DNA from: Chryseobacterium arthrosphaerae | Lineage (GTDB): Bacteria > Bacteroidota > Bacteroidia > Flavobacteriales > Weeksellaceae | NCBI RefSeq assembly: GCF_001684965.1 | Contig: NZ_MAYG01000012.1 | Coordinates: 1 to 64,000, forward strand | Length of the DNA stretch: 64,000 nucleotides | Reading direction: 5' to 3' | Shown here: positions 53,614 through 62,871 of the stretch, piece after piece | Numbering within the stretch: position 1 is the first letter of the stretch | How the letters are laid out: every line of letters starts with the position of its first letter | Notes under the pieces: generated by a model | The model's input: only the letters and a program-made list of their open reading frames with translations | Database searches by the model: none | Told to the model about the DNA's origin: nothing | Program-made: the position numbers and the translations under genes

Positions 53614-54441
53614 TCAGTCTTCAAAGACAAGCTTTCTTTTCTTTTCTCTTTTTGGAATCCCGTGAATCTTATCATACAGATAAGCAAACAGGTTAGGCTT
53701 CTTATAAATCCTGCTGTATCTGTATTTTGTATTAAAGTGGCGCACGTGAATCTTGTAGGCATCATATCCGATCACGATCAGAAGACACAGACTGATCACA
53801 TAAAACACTCTGAATTCCAGATAATAATAGGTCATTCCTGAGAATACCGCTCCTAAAACATAGGCCAGCATAATGCTCATTAATAATTTCGCTCTCCCGA
53901 TCAGTTCACCGTTTTTCCTGTATTTTTTCTGGGTAAACATAGACACCAGAATTCCAAGGTCGGTGGTAGTTCCTGTAAGGTGGGTTGTTTTTACAGAGAA
54001 GTTGGAAATACTCGCCGTCAATCCGTTTTGCAGACCTGTGGCAAAAAGCATCAGAGCCACCAGATATTCTGTTTCTTCCAGCGTTTTCTGATAATACAGC
54101 TGCCCGTATACCCCTACAAAGAGGAGACATATAATTTCCAGCACAATCGGCATGGCATGGGCAAAATATTTACTTTTCTTATTGAAATTGATCACAATAA
54201 AGTTGGACAGAAAGCTTCCGAAGAAGAACAGGAAGATCCATCCGCCTACAACCGCCACCTGGGTCCAGTTTCCTTTACTGATCTCTGCTGCTAAAATAGC
54301 ATAGTGCCCGGTAACGTTTGATGTGAAAGAGAGGAATATCAATAGGGATGCTATATTTATAGTACCTGCTGTAAATGCAGTCAGCGTCCCCAATCTGATA
54401 TTGTCTCCCAGTGTCCTGCTGTTACTATAATTTCTTAACAT
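53614..54441 (-). CDS. YoaK-family (DUF1275) membrane protein
   Basis: 275 aa with about six TM segments. TAFTAGTINIASLLIFLSFTSNVTGHYAIL and MLFATGLQNGLTASISNFSVKTTHLTGTTTDLGILVSM are the DUF1275 repeats. Function unknown. It ends with a basic tail (KKPNLFAYLYDKIHGIPKREKKRKLV). It lies 34 nt after the USP-like gene and may share its promoter. Confidence 0.9.
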   Translation of the reverse strand: MLRNYSNSRTLGDNIRLGTLTAFTAGTINIASLLIFLSFTSNVTGHYAILAAEISKGNWTQVAVVGGWIFLFFFGSFLSNFIVINFNKKSKYFAHAMPIVLEIICLLFVGVYGQLYYQKTLEETEYLVALMLFATGLQNGLTASISNFSVKTTHLTGTTTDLGILVSMFTQKKYRKNGELIGRAKLLMSIMLAYVLGAVFSGMTYYYLEFRVFYVISLCLLIVIGYDAYKIHVRHFNTKYRYSRIYKKPNLFAYLYDKIHGIPKREKKRKLVFED

Positions 54442-54475
54442 TTTTTACTTTTTTAAATTGTTCATGATGTGTTTT

Positions 54476-54970
54476 CTAGACCTCTACAAAGATCTCTGCC
54501 AATCTTCCTCTTTCCGGAAGTTTTTCTCTTACTTCAATTGCGATTTCACGGGACTGCAGATCTTTGCATTTTTTGATATAAGGAATAAGGTCAAATTTTC
54601 CCTTCCCTTTGCTTTTGACCGATGAAGAATAATACGCTTCTTCAATGTTTTCAGCTTTCACATACTGATTGAATGTTCTCTGGAAGCTTCCTGTAAAAAT
54701 GTCGCAGACAATTTTATTAACCAGGTGAGGGTACTTATTTTTGATAATTCCGTAAGCATCACAAAACTCTTCCGGTCTGATTTTATTGAAAACCGATGTT
54801 TTGGTATTAAATAAAAGATCTCTGATAGAGTCTCCGTAGTCATACCCTGAAGTAAGAAGAATATTGTATTGGTTCTGATCTTCCGATGCATCCTTCTCTT
54901 TCAGTACTTTTTTCAATATGTTTAATGACTCAAGAGAGTAATCTGTTGCAATTAAAATTGTTTTAGCCAT
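54476..54970 (-). CDS. Universal-stress-protein-like hypothetical protein
   Basis: 164 aa. MAKTILIATDYSLESLNILKKVL is the first strand-loop of a USP/Rossmann fold, but the usual G-x2-G-x9-G(S/T) ATP motif is absent and the rest (RPEEFCDAYGIIKNKYPHLVNKIVCDIFTG) is divergent. So the family call is tentative. It has a promoter at 55012-55019, separate from the two-component genes upstream. Confidence 0.6.
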   Translation of the reverse strand: MAKTILIATDYSLESLNILKKVLKEKDASEDQNQYNILLTSGYDYGDSIRDLLFNTKTSVFNKIRPEEFCDAYGIIKNKYPHLVNKIVCDIFTGSFQRTFNQYVKAENIEEAYYSSSVKSKGKGKFDLIPYIKKCKDLQSREIAIEVREKLPERGRLAEIFVEV

Positions 54971-55011
54971 GTTCTTATTATTTTGTATTGTGTTGATCTT
55001 TTTTGATGATA

Positions 55012-55019
55012 CAAAACTA
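55012..55019 (-). promoter_or_regulatory. -7 box of the USP-like gene
   Basis: Minus-strand TAGTTTTG, 41 nt before the ATG at 54970. Just upstream (55052-55088) are tandem ATTAAA repeats at 9-11 bp intervals, possible regulator sites. Confidence 0.6.
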
Positions 55020-55051
55020 GAACGACCAGATTAGAGGATCTTTGGAACGGA

Positions 55052-55088
55052 ATTAAAATGTCATTAAAGAGATTAAAATGAGATTAGA
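55052..55088. promoter_or_regulatory. Phased ATTAAA repeats, candidate response-regulator site
   Basis: ATTAAAATG (55052), ATTAAAG (55063), ATTAAAATG (55072) and ATTAG (55083) are spaced 11, 9 and 11 nt. Repeats phased near one helical turn upstream of a promoter are typical of OmpR/PhoB-like regulators; the OmpR-type gene at 56680-57387 is the obvious candidate. The rest of the 300-bp gap has no gene. Confidence 0.45.
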
Positions 55089-55272
55089 AAATTGTTAACA
55101 GGTATTAATATGGAAAAAAACAGCAGAAAAAACATACACATAAAAACATAATTATCAACAATATAAATGAAAAGACCTGCATTTTATATGTGATAAAAAC
55201 TTTTAAAGCACTATGTTTCCCATCGGCACCATCAGGCGTGGAAAGCTTTTATTTACTTTTTATATTCAGGAT

Positions 55273-56676
55273 TTACACTACGTCTTTCTGTGTGCTGTAA
55301 AAATTAGGGAAACGCATCTGAACGGTTGTTCCCTGGTTCTCATGTGAACTTACGATCAGCTCACCGTGATGCATTCTGACAATGTTCCGGGCCAGCGGAA
55401 GCCCAATTCCGTAGCCTTCATAGTTATTGGTATTGGACGCTCTGAAGAAAGGATCATAGATTTTATTCATTTCCTCTTCAGGAATTCCGATACCATTGTC
55501 TTTTACAATAATATATACATCAGTATCCGTTGCTCCCAGAGAGACTTTAACCTGCTGAAAATTAGAATACTTGCATCCATTACTGATGATATTGGCTACC
55601 GCAAGATGCAGAAGCTGCTCATTTCCCTGAACCTTCAGTTTTTTCGGATTATCAGGAAGCATACTGATATCCAGATAGATATTGTTTCTGGAATCAATTC
55701 TTCTCAGCGTTTCGATCACGTCCCAAAGCAGCTGATCGATTCTGACCTTATCCATTTTCTGGATCTTTCCATCAAATCCGGTTTGGGCAATCATCAGTAG
55801 CGCTTTGATCTTCCTGTCAAGCTTTTCCGCTTCGTCCAGAATGATTTCCAGGGTTTCTTTATACTCTTCAGGAGTTCTGCTGATAGACAGCGCAACATCA
55901 GCTTCCCCCATAATGGAGGTCAAAGGTGTTCTTAATTCATGGGAAACATTTCCGATCAGATGGTTCTGGGTTTCAAAAGAAGTCTCAATACGGTTGAGCA
56001 TCCCGTTAAAGGTATCAACCAGCTCATTCAGCTCCTTATTATCCGGCTGGGGCTCCAGTCTTAGATGAAGGTTTTCCGAGCTGATCTCCTTTACTTTTCC
56101 TGTTATTTTTAAGATCGGTCTGAATAATGTTTTAGACAGATAAAAAGAAAAGATCATACTGAAGAACAGTGAAAGTACGATGCAGGTAAGCAGTGTTCTC
56201 TTTAAAAACCCAAGATAGTAGATCACATAATGGTTTTTGGCAGAAGCAATCGCAATATAATCCTTATCATCATATTTAAAACTCTGTCCTATATAATAGA
56301 ACTCTTTGTCATTGTAATTGGATTCCCCTGTTTTGATGATATCTTTGAAGAAATAGTCCGGAATATGAACTTCCTGGGATATTTTTTTGAAATTGGAATC
56401 CGAGGGAACTGCAAAAACATAATCTTTCTCCATCGGAAGCTCTTCATCTGTCAGGCTGTTAAGGATGTATTTCTCCGGAAGGTCGAGGTGGTCTTTGCTT
56501 TTTTCGATCTGAATAATAGTTGCTGTACGTATTTTCAGCAATTCATAAAATCTCTGATGGGAAAAATTGACAATTGAAAAATACACCAAACCACTGAACA
56601 ACAGAATGATAGCCGTAAAAACCAACATTAAAAGTACCATCGTTTTGGTCTGATTTGTAACTACTTTATTAAACAT
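55273..56676 (-). CDS. HAMP-domain sensor histidine kinase
   Basis: 467 aa. TM1 about residues 12-35, periplasmic sensor about 36-160, TM2 about 161-181, HAMP, then HisKA with GNVSHELRTPLTS (His246) and HATPase with NIISNGCKYSNF (N box), VKDNGIGIPEEE, FYRASN-like FFRASN and GYGIGLPLARNIV. This is the CusS/ArlS type. Three nt downstream of its response regulator; signal unknown. Confidence 0.94.
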   Translation of the reverse strand: MFNKVVTNQTKTMVLLMLVFTAIILLFSGLVYFSIVNFSHQRFYELLKIRTATIIQIEKSKDHLDLPEKYILNSLTDEELPMEKDYVFAVPSDSNFKKISQEVHIPDYFFKDIIKTGESNYNDKEFYYIGQSFKYDDKDYIAIASAKNHYVIYYLGFLKRTLLTCIVLSLFFSMIFSFYLSKTLFRPILKITGKVKEISSENLHLRLEPQPDNKELNELVDTFNGMLNRIETSFETQNHLIGNVSHELRTPLTSIMGEADVALSISRTPEEYKETLEIILDEAEKLDRKIKALLMIAQTGFDGKIQKMDKVRIDQLLWDVIETLRRIDSRNNIYLDISMLPDNPKKLKVQGNEQLLHLAVANIISNGCKYSNFQQVKVSLGATDTDVYIIVKDNGIGIPEEEMNKIYDPFFRASNTNNYEGYGIGLPLARNIVRMHHGELIVSSHENQGTTVQMRFPNFYSTQKDVV

Positions 56677-56679
56677 TCA

Positions 56680-57387
56680 TTACGTTTTTTTCAATACATA
56701 TCCCATTCCTATTACCGTATGAATCAACTTATTATCTTCCTGGTTATCCAGCTTTTTCCTTAAATAATTCACGTATACATCTACCACATTGGTTCCAAGC
56801 TCGTAGTTGACGCCCCATACAGCGTCCAGAATTTCAGCCCTGGAGATCACTTTTTCAGGATTATTAAGGAAATACAACAGTAATTTATACTCTGTGGAAG
56901 TAAGGGAAATATCTTCTCCGGCACGGGTCACCTTTTTAGTATAGTCATTCACTGTAAGATCCGAAAACTGAAACACATGTTCCTGATCCGGTTCAGGTTC
57001 TGCGACTTCCTGTGGTCCGTTGTTATGGCTTCTTCTCAGCAGGGATTTTACACGGGCTACCAATTCAATAAATTTAAAGGGTTTCACCAGGTAATCATCT
57101 CCTCCACTTTCCAGGCCAAGCACAATATTTTCAGAAGTTCCCAACGCTGTAAGGAATAAAATCGGAACACTCTGATTCGTTTTTCTTATTTCTTTACATA
57201 CATCCAACCCGTTCATTTCCGGTAGCATAATGTCCAGAATTACCAGATCGAAGTCATTGGCCTGCACAAGCTGCACTCCTGTACGGCCGTCAAAAGCCAC
57301 AGAAATTTCATACCCGTTTTCCTGAAGTCCTTTTTTAATAAAAGAAACTACGCTGGTCTCGTCTTCGATAAGAATAATTTTTTTCAT
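56680..57387 (-). CDS. OmpR-family response regulator
   Basis: 235 aa. Receiver with MKKIILIEDETSV, phosphoacceptor D52 (LVILDIMLPEMNG), LTALG and KPFKFIEL; then a winged-helix DNA-binding domain (DISLTSTEYKLLLYFLNNPEKVISRAEILDAVWG...VDVYVNYLRKKLD). It precedes the kinase in the operon. Closest in layout to CusR/ArlR-like regulators. Confidence 0.95.
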   Translation of the reverse strand: MKKIILIEDETSVVSFIKKGLQENGYEISVAFDGRTGVQLVQANDFDLVILDIMLPEMNGLDVCKEIRKTNQSVPILFLTALGTSENIVLGLESGGDDYLVKPFKFIELVARVKSLLRRSHNNGPQEVAEPEPDQEHVFQFSDLTVNDYTKKVTRAGEDISLTSTEYKLLLYFLNNPEKVISRAEILDAVWGVNYELGTNVVDVYVNYLRKKLDNQEDNKLIHTVIGMGYVLKKT

Positions 57388-57417
57388 AAATGAAATAAGG
57401 AGTTTTACAAAAATAGG

Positions 57418-57425
57418 GAAATTTT
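57418..57425 (-). promoter_or_regulatory. -7 box of the two-component operon
   Basis: Minus-strand TATTTTTG, about 30 nt before the ATG at 57387. Confidence 0.6.
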
Positions 57426-57533
57426 TTATGAAAAGCCGGAAGCACTCAGGAACAGGATCCTTCCTTTGTATCTGCTACAATAATTTTCAATGAATTGATT
57501 CCTTCCTTATATACAATCTCTACAGAATAATAT

Positions 57534-57541
57534 TACCTTTG
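57534..57541 (+). promoter_or_regulatory. -7 box of the XRE-cupin gene
   Basis: TACCTTTG, 49 nt before ATG 57591; a clear TTG at -33 is not seen. Confidence 0.55.
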
Positions 57542-57590
57542 TTTCTCAATATAATGAAGAAAAATAATTCAGGTTAAATTACACAGCATT

Positions 57591-58160
57591 ATGAATGACT
57601 TTTTAATAGGTATCGGCAAGAGATTAAAGGATATTAGAAAAAAGAACAATTTAACCATTAATGAACTGGCTTTCAAAGCCAATGTGAGCAACGGCCTTGT
57701 TTCCAGGATTGAAAACGGAAGAACCATTCCATCGCTTCCTGTTTTACTGGACCTGATTCAGTCGCTTGAGATAGATGCCAGCTATTTCTTTGAAGGTGTA
57801 GAGAAAAAGTCTAATGCGAAATTCATTTATGTTCCCAGAGAAAGCCAGCAGATCATTGAAAAAGAGGTTGAGGCTGAAGGGTTTAAATATATGCACATTT
57901 TCAGCAAAAGTCTTCACTCTTTAGGTTTTGAAGCTGTTTTGCTGACTCTTGAGCCCAATTCTAAAAGGGAAAAGGTAATCACAGATGCCTGGGAGTTCAA
58001 ATATATTTTAAAAGGCGAAGTCAAGTATATCATAGATAATGAAGAGATAATTCTGAAAGAAGGTGATTCTTTATATTTTAACGGTAAGTTTCCACACGTG
58101 CCGGTAAGCATCAGTGATCAAAGCTGTGTGATGCTGGTGCTGTACTTTTATACTGCATAA
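57591..58160 (+). CDS. XRE-family regulator with cupin sensor domain
   Basis: 189 aa. N-terminal helix-turn-helix: IGKRLKDIRKKNNLTINELAFKANVSNGLVSRIENGRTIPSLPVLLDLIQSL (about residues 8-60). C-terminal cupin: WEFKYILKGEVKYIIDNEEIILKEGDSLYFNGKFPHVPVS. Such proteins often bind a small ligand and control catabolic genes. It directly precedes the TonB/DUF5690/oxidoreductase genes in the same direction, making it a likely regulator of that locus. Confidence 0.92.
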   Translation: MNDFLIGIGKRLKDIRKKNNLTINELAFKANVSNGLVSRIENGRTIPSLPVLLDLIQSLEIDASYFFEGVEKKSNAKFIYVPRESQQIIEKEVEAEGFKYMHIFSKSLHSLGFEAVLLTLEPNSKREKVITDAWEFKYILKGEVKYIIDNEEIILKEGDSLYFNGKFPHVPVSISDQSCVMLVLYFYTA

Positions 58161-58207
58161 TAGTTTTCATCAGCAATACATTCTCTTAGCCATTCTATTC
58201 AAGAGAG

Positions 58208-58265
58208 ACGGGCTTTAGCCCGTTCTCATTAAAAAGATTATTCCATTGGCTTTAGCCTAAACTTA
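58208..58265 (+). repeat. REP-like palindromic repeat, copy B
   Basis: ACGGGCTTTAGCCCGT, then about 30 nt, then GGCTTTAGCC and AAACTTA. It is nearly identical to copy A at 671-730 but inverted relative to it. It lies in the 556-bp gap between the regulator and the TonB receptor; the rest of the gap has a small stem CAAAAGTT/AACTTTTG followed by T (58411-58445) and no gene. Confidence 0.8.
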
Positions 58266-58716
58266 TAATCCGTATAACAGATTCAATATAATGAATAGCC
58301 ATTGAGGTTTCTACGTAAGTCATAAAAGATGAAAAAAATTCAAAGTTTCCGACCCATCCGGTAAGCTGTTATTTTATACTTTTCAGATTGATCTACATTA
58401 TTGGCCTTGACAAAAGTTTACAAATATGCAACTTTTGTTTTTCTGTTTTCTTCTTAAATGAACAGAATATTAACTGAAACAGACCCTTTTTTCACAAAAA
58501 ACCACATCAGCCATTTTCAGGCATTATTTACAAAAAACGTTGATATAGTGAATTTAAACAGCCTTTCACTTCATTTTCATTCCCTGTTTCTGTGATTTTC
58601 AAGGTAAAATAAGCGTAACAAACAGCACCTATTTGTTAATCAATACTTAACACGAAATATTTATATATATTAAAATTATTGGCGTGATTTGCATAAAAAA
58701 TTTAATATATGTAAAA

Positions 58717-61542
58717 ATGAAAACAGCATTAGAGAAATTACTTACCCTTGTTTTTGTCTGCTTCATTATTTTTGTATCAGCACAGAAACAGTTAATTATA
58801 GGAACTGTTCTTGACGACAGCCAGCCCCTTCCCGGCGCCTCAGTTAAAATAAAAGGGCTGTCGAAAAATACAGTCACTGATGTTGACGGAAAATTCGCCA
58901 TCAATGATATTAAAGAAGGCCAATACAGCCTGCAGATAAGCTACATCGGCTATGAACCTAGCGACATCAATGTTGATCTGAAATCAGGAGAAACATTTGA
59001 CCTGGGAACGATCAGACTTTCTCAGCAGCGAAAAAATATTGATGAGGTTGTAGTGACCGGAACTTTAAAGAATACGGAAGCAAGAGCACTCAACCTTCAG
59101 AAAAATGCGATCAATATTACCAATGTTATCGCTTCAGACGGGATCGGTAAACTACCGGACAGAAACGCAGCAGAAACGGTACAGCGTGTACAGGGAGTAT
59201 CCATCGAAAGGGACCAGGGAGAAGGAAGATTCGTTTCGCTGAGAGGACTTCCTCCGTTCTGGGCATCAACGACCATTAACGGAAACAGGCTTCCCACCGC
59301 TGAAGAAGAGACGACTTCCAGAGCAACAGCATTTGACTTCTTTCCTACGGAACTGATCTCGTATGTACATGTCAATAAGTCTTTTACCCCAGATATTGAA
59401 GCTGACGGAATTGGTGGCGGTGTCAATTTCATTACCAAAACCCCGCCAATGAAAACCGAGTTCAAAGCAACTTTGGGAAGCGGATATAATGGCAAGGCAG
59501 ATAAAGGAGTTTACAATCTTGGATTGCTGTACGGCGGAAGAACTAAAGATAAAAAGTTCGGGTATCTGTTCAACTTTGCCCACTTTATCAGAAACTGGTC
59601 TACGGATAATTTTGAAGCGAGAAGAAGTGGTGATGAAGGTGTATTCAGGATGGAGCTGCGTGATTACAACGGGGTGAGAAAAACAACCGGCATCAATACA
59701 GCTTTTGAATACGTTTTATCTCCAAAAACAACTTTCTATCTGAAAGGGATGTATGGTACGCTTTCAGATGACGAAACACATTACAAACATAGAATCAGGT
59801 TTGATAAATTCAGTTCTGCAAACAATACGGCGAGGGTTGAACTTCAGAATATTCACAATCTGCTGATCACGGAACTTACCTCTGTGTCTTTGGGTGGAAT
59901 TCATAATTTAAGTAAAGGAAAAATTGACTGGGATTTATCTTATTACGACAATAGGTTCAAGTATGGCAATATTCCTGACAAGCAGAACAACTCGTATTAT
60001 GTTATCAAATACACTCAATCAGGAGTAGGCATCAATCCGGATTATATTTCTGATCACGGCAACGGACCAAGAGCCTACTGGAAAGCCGACGGCGGAAAAC
60101 TGGACTATAAAAATCCCGATGCTCTCTTCGGTTTCTACAGCGATCCTAATTTTAAAATGGATGCCTCCCGGATGAGGTTTACAGATCTTGAATTCTATAA
60201 GGTTTTTGTGGAAGAAAAAGATAAAATCGTAGCAGCGTTCAATCATGAGATCAATGCTTCTGATCAACTGACTTTAAAATACGGATTCAAATACAGGGAT
60301 AAAGAACGTAATGCGAAATTCTCGGATATTTTCTACAACTGGAGCAACGGAACGGCACCCCTTCTGTCAGATTATTCCCAATACATCACCACACAGGCCA
60401 ACGGGCCGAAATATTTAAGTGAAATGAATACCCATATCGGGAATACTTTCGGACCGGTGCTTTCCACGACTGGAATGAACCAGTTCTGGTACCAGAATCA
60501 GGGAAATCTGAAGATTAACACGGCAGATTCCGAAGCGCTAGAATATAATAAGGCATTGGGGAGAAACTTTGATGTGTTCGAAAAGCATGCAGATGCTTAT
60601 GGAATGGCAACTTATAAACTGAATGATAAGATGACCCTTCTTGGAGGAATCAGATTGTCAAATACCCATACAAAAGTAAGAGGATACAGCGTAATTGACG
60701 ACGTTCTTACCCCTGTTGAAAATACCAAGAACTACCTGGCTGTTCTTCCGATGATCCATTTAAAATATACACTGAATGATAAGACCAATGTCCGTTTTGC
60801 AGCCACAAGAACGTTCTCAAGACCCAATTTCGGGGACCTGACACCGGGAGGAACTTATATTGAAGCGGATAATGAATTCAAAGGTGGAAATCCTAACCTT
60901 AATCCTACCTATTCTTTGAATTTTGACCTGATGGGAGAATATTATTTTTCCAATGTGGGAATTCTGAGTGGTGGCGTTTTCTATAAATCGATTACTGATC
61001 CTATATTCCAGGATTCTTTCATTGGAAATTATAACGGAATCAACGGGGTACAGTTTACCGCTCCCAACAACGGGAATGCAGCATGGCTAGGCGGTATCGA
61101 ATTGGGAATCAACAAAAGATTTGATTTTTTACCAGGTTTCCTTCAGTATTTCGGAGTGCAGCTTAATGCTACTTTCATGACTTCTGAAATGGAAAAACCC
61201 AGCGGAAGAAAGGTTGCGCTGCCCTACCAGGCTAAGGAACTTTATAATGCCCAGCTTTTCTTTGAGAAAAAAGGGTTCAATGCAAGGCTTGCTTACAACT
61301 ACAAAGGAAAATATGCAGTGGAATATGCTGAAGATGACATCAATGATTCTTATTACGGCAAATACAGTAATCTTGACTTCGGAGGATCTTACCAGTTTAC
61401 AAAATACCTGACTTTATACGCAGATGTCAATAATATTCTGAACAAACCACTGATCTATCACTTCGGTAAAAATGAAGACCGTCCCGAGCAGGTGGAATAC
61501 TACGGAGTAAGATTCAATCTTGGAATAAAACTGAATTTCTAA
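58717..61542 (+). CDS. TonB-dependent receptor with carboxypeptidase-like N-terminal domain
   Basis: 941 aa outer-membrane transporter. Signal peptide at 1-25 (LLTLVFVCFIIFVSAQ), then a CarboxypepD_reg-like domain (IIGTVLDDSQPLPGASVKIKGLSKNTVTDVDGKFAI, about 27-105). The plug (IDEVVVTGTLKNTEARALNLQK, GKLPDRNAAETVQRVQGVSIERDQGEGRFVSLRG, about 108-250) resembles TonB-Xanth-Caul receptors. Barrel ends FNLGIKLNF with terminal Phe. ATG 58717 is preferred over 58684. There is no SusD partner next to it, so it is not a Sus-type glycan system. Inferred substrate: organophosphonate or related small molecule, from the downstream genes. Confidence 0.92.
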   Translation: MKTALEKLLTLVFVCFIIFVSAQKQLIIGTVLDDSQPLPGASVKIKGLSKNTVTDVDGKFAINDIKEGQYSLQISYIGYEPSDINVDLKSGETFDLGTIRLSQQRKNIDEVVVTGTLKNTEARALNLQKNAINITNVIASDGIGKLPDRNAAETVQRVQGVSIERDQGEGRFVSLRGLPPFWASTTINGNRLPTAEEETTSRATAFDFFPTELISYVHVNKSFTPDIEADGIGGGVNFITKTPPMKTEFKATLGSGYNGKADKGVYNLGLLYGGRTKDKKFGYLFNFAHFIRNWSTDNFEARRSGDEGVFRMELRDYNGVRKTTGINTAFEYVLSPKTTFYLKGMYGTLSDDETHYKHRIRFDKFSSANNTARVELQNIHNLLITELTSVSLGGIHNLSKGKIDWDLSYYDNRFKYGNIPDKQNNSYYVIKYTQSGVGINPDYISDHGNGPRAYWKADGGKLDYKNPDALFGFYSDPNFKMDASRMRFTDLEFYKVFVEEKDKIVAAFNHEINASDQLTLKYGFKYRDKERNAKFSDIFYNWSNGTAPLLSDYSQYITTQANGPKYLSEMNTHIGNTFGPVLSTTGMNQFWYQNQGNLKINTADSEALEYNKALGRNFDVFEKHADAYGMATYKLNDKMTLLGGIRLSNTHTKVRGYSVIDDVLTPVENTKNYLAVLPMIHLKYTLNDKTNVRFAATRTFSRPNFGDLTPGGTYIEADNEFKGGNPNLNPTYSLNFDLMGEYYFSNVGILSGGVFYKSITDPIFQDSFIGNYNGINGVQFTAPNNGNAAWLGGIELGINKRFDFLPGFLQYFGVQLNATFMTSEMEKPSGRKVALPYQAKELYNAQLFFEKKGFNARLAYNYKGKYAVEYAEDDINDSYYGKYSNLDFGGSYQFTKYLTLYADVNNILNKPLIYHFGKNEDRPEQVEYYGVRFNLGIKLNF

Positions 61543-61551
61543 ACCATTACC

Positions 61552-62859
61552 ATGGCCAGAACCATCAATAAAAAAACGTTAGTAACACTGAAGGCTGCTT
61601 TTGCCGCTTTCGGTGTTTATTTCTGCATGTACGGTTTCAGGAAACCTTTCACTGTAGCTTCTTTTGAAGGACTTTCTTATTTCGGAGTAGATTATAAGAT
61701 CCTGATCATCATCGCACAGGCGATCGGATATTTCATTTCAAAATTTATCGGGATCAAATTTATTTCCGAGCTGGAGCCTAAAAAAAGAATTACCTATCTA
61801 TTCTCTTTCATTGCGATGGCTGAACTTGCCCTGCTCGGGTTTGCAGCGGTTCCTGCTCCTTACAATATCCTGTTGATGTTCATCAACGGTATTCCGCTGG
61901 GAATGATCTGGGGTATTGTTTTCTCTTATATTGAAGGACGTAAGACAACGGAAATTATAGGGTTGTTCCTATGTTCGAGCTTTGTGGTTTCTTCAGGGTT
62001 TACAAAGTCTGTAGGGAAATTCCTCATGGATGCTTTCCATATCTCAGAGTTCTGGATGCCTTTCTCGGCCGGACTCATCTTCATTGTTCCTCTGATCTTT
62101 TTCGGGATCCTGCTGGAAAGAATTCCGAAGCCTACGGAAGAAGATATTTTGCTCAAAAACAAACGCCAGCCGCTGAATGGTACAGAAAGAAAAGCTCTGG
62201 TTCAGCAGTTTTTTATCCCGATTGTCTGTATTATCTTCCTTTACATTTGCCTGACGGTTCTGAGAGATTTCAGGGATAATTTCAACCGGGAGATCTGGGA
62301 CGGGCTGCATTTTACATTTGACAGCTCTGTTTTCACCTTAACAGAAATTCCCATTGCAGTAATGGTTCTTGTGATCCTGAGCTTTATGGTGAAGGTAAAA
62401 AACAATAAGAAAGCTTTTGCTTATTACCATTACATTCTTTTTGCCGGGATTATTACAGTGGGACTTTCAACTTATTTATTCCAGAAAGGTTTATTATCGC
62501 CGTTTTTATGGATGACCGTTTCCGGTTTTGGAATGTACATCTGCTATATTCCTTTCAACGGAATTTATTTTGACAGGATGATTGCCGCTTTTGAAATCAG
62601 GGGGAATGTAGGATTCCTGATCTATATCGTAGATTCATTCGGTTATCTGGGAAGTGTCCTGATTCTGCTGTACAAGAACTTCGGCTCGGCACAGACTTCC
62701 TGGCTTAATTTTTATATCGGATTAAATTATATTATTACAGCCTCTGTATTTATTCTTTCGGTGATTGCTTTTCTGGCTTTCAGGAAAAAATCAAAGCCGA
62801 AATCAAACTCAAACTCTCAATCTAATCAATTCATCAATTTCGATACTTCGAAAATTTAA
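61552..62859 (+). CDS. DUF5690-family multi-TM transporter
   Basis: 435 aa, about 12 TM segments in MFS-like arrangement. FAAFGVYFCMYGFRKPFTVASFEG and GIPLGMIWGIVFSYIEGRKTTEIIGLFLCSSFVVSSGFTKSVGKFLMDAF fit DUF5690, which is distantly related to sugar-phosphate/phosphoglycerate MFS transporters. Nine nt after the receptor and in the same operon, it likely carries the same substrate across the inner membrane. The tail (KSKPKSNSNSQSNQFINFDTSKI) is low complexity. Confidence 0.85.
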   Translation: MARTINKKTLVTLKAAFAAFGVYFCMYGFRKPFTVASFEGLSYFGVDYKILIIIAQAIGYFISKFIGIKFISELEPKKRITYLFSFIAMAELALLGFAAVPAPYNILLMFINGIPLGMIWGIVFSYIEGRKTTEIIGLFLCSSFVVSSGFTKSVGKFLMDAFHISEFWMPFSAGLIFIVPLIFFGILLERIPKPTEEDILLKNKRQPLNGTERKALVQQFFIPIVCIIFLYICLTVLRDFRDNFNREIWDGLHFTFDSSVFTLTEIPIAVMVLVILSFMVKVKNNKKAFAYYHYILFAGIITVGLSTYLFQKGLLSPFLWMTVSGFGMYICYIPFNGIYFDRMIAAFEIRGNVGFLIYIVDSFGYLGSVLILLYKNFGSAQTSWLNFYIGLNYIITASVFILSVIAFLAFRKKSKPKSNSNSQSNQFINFDTSKI

Positions 62860-62871
62860 ATTATAAGTACT

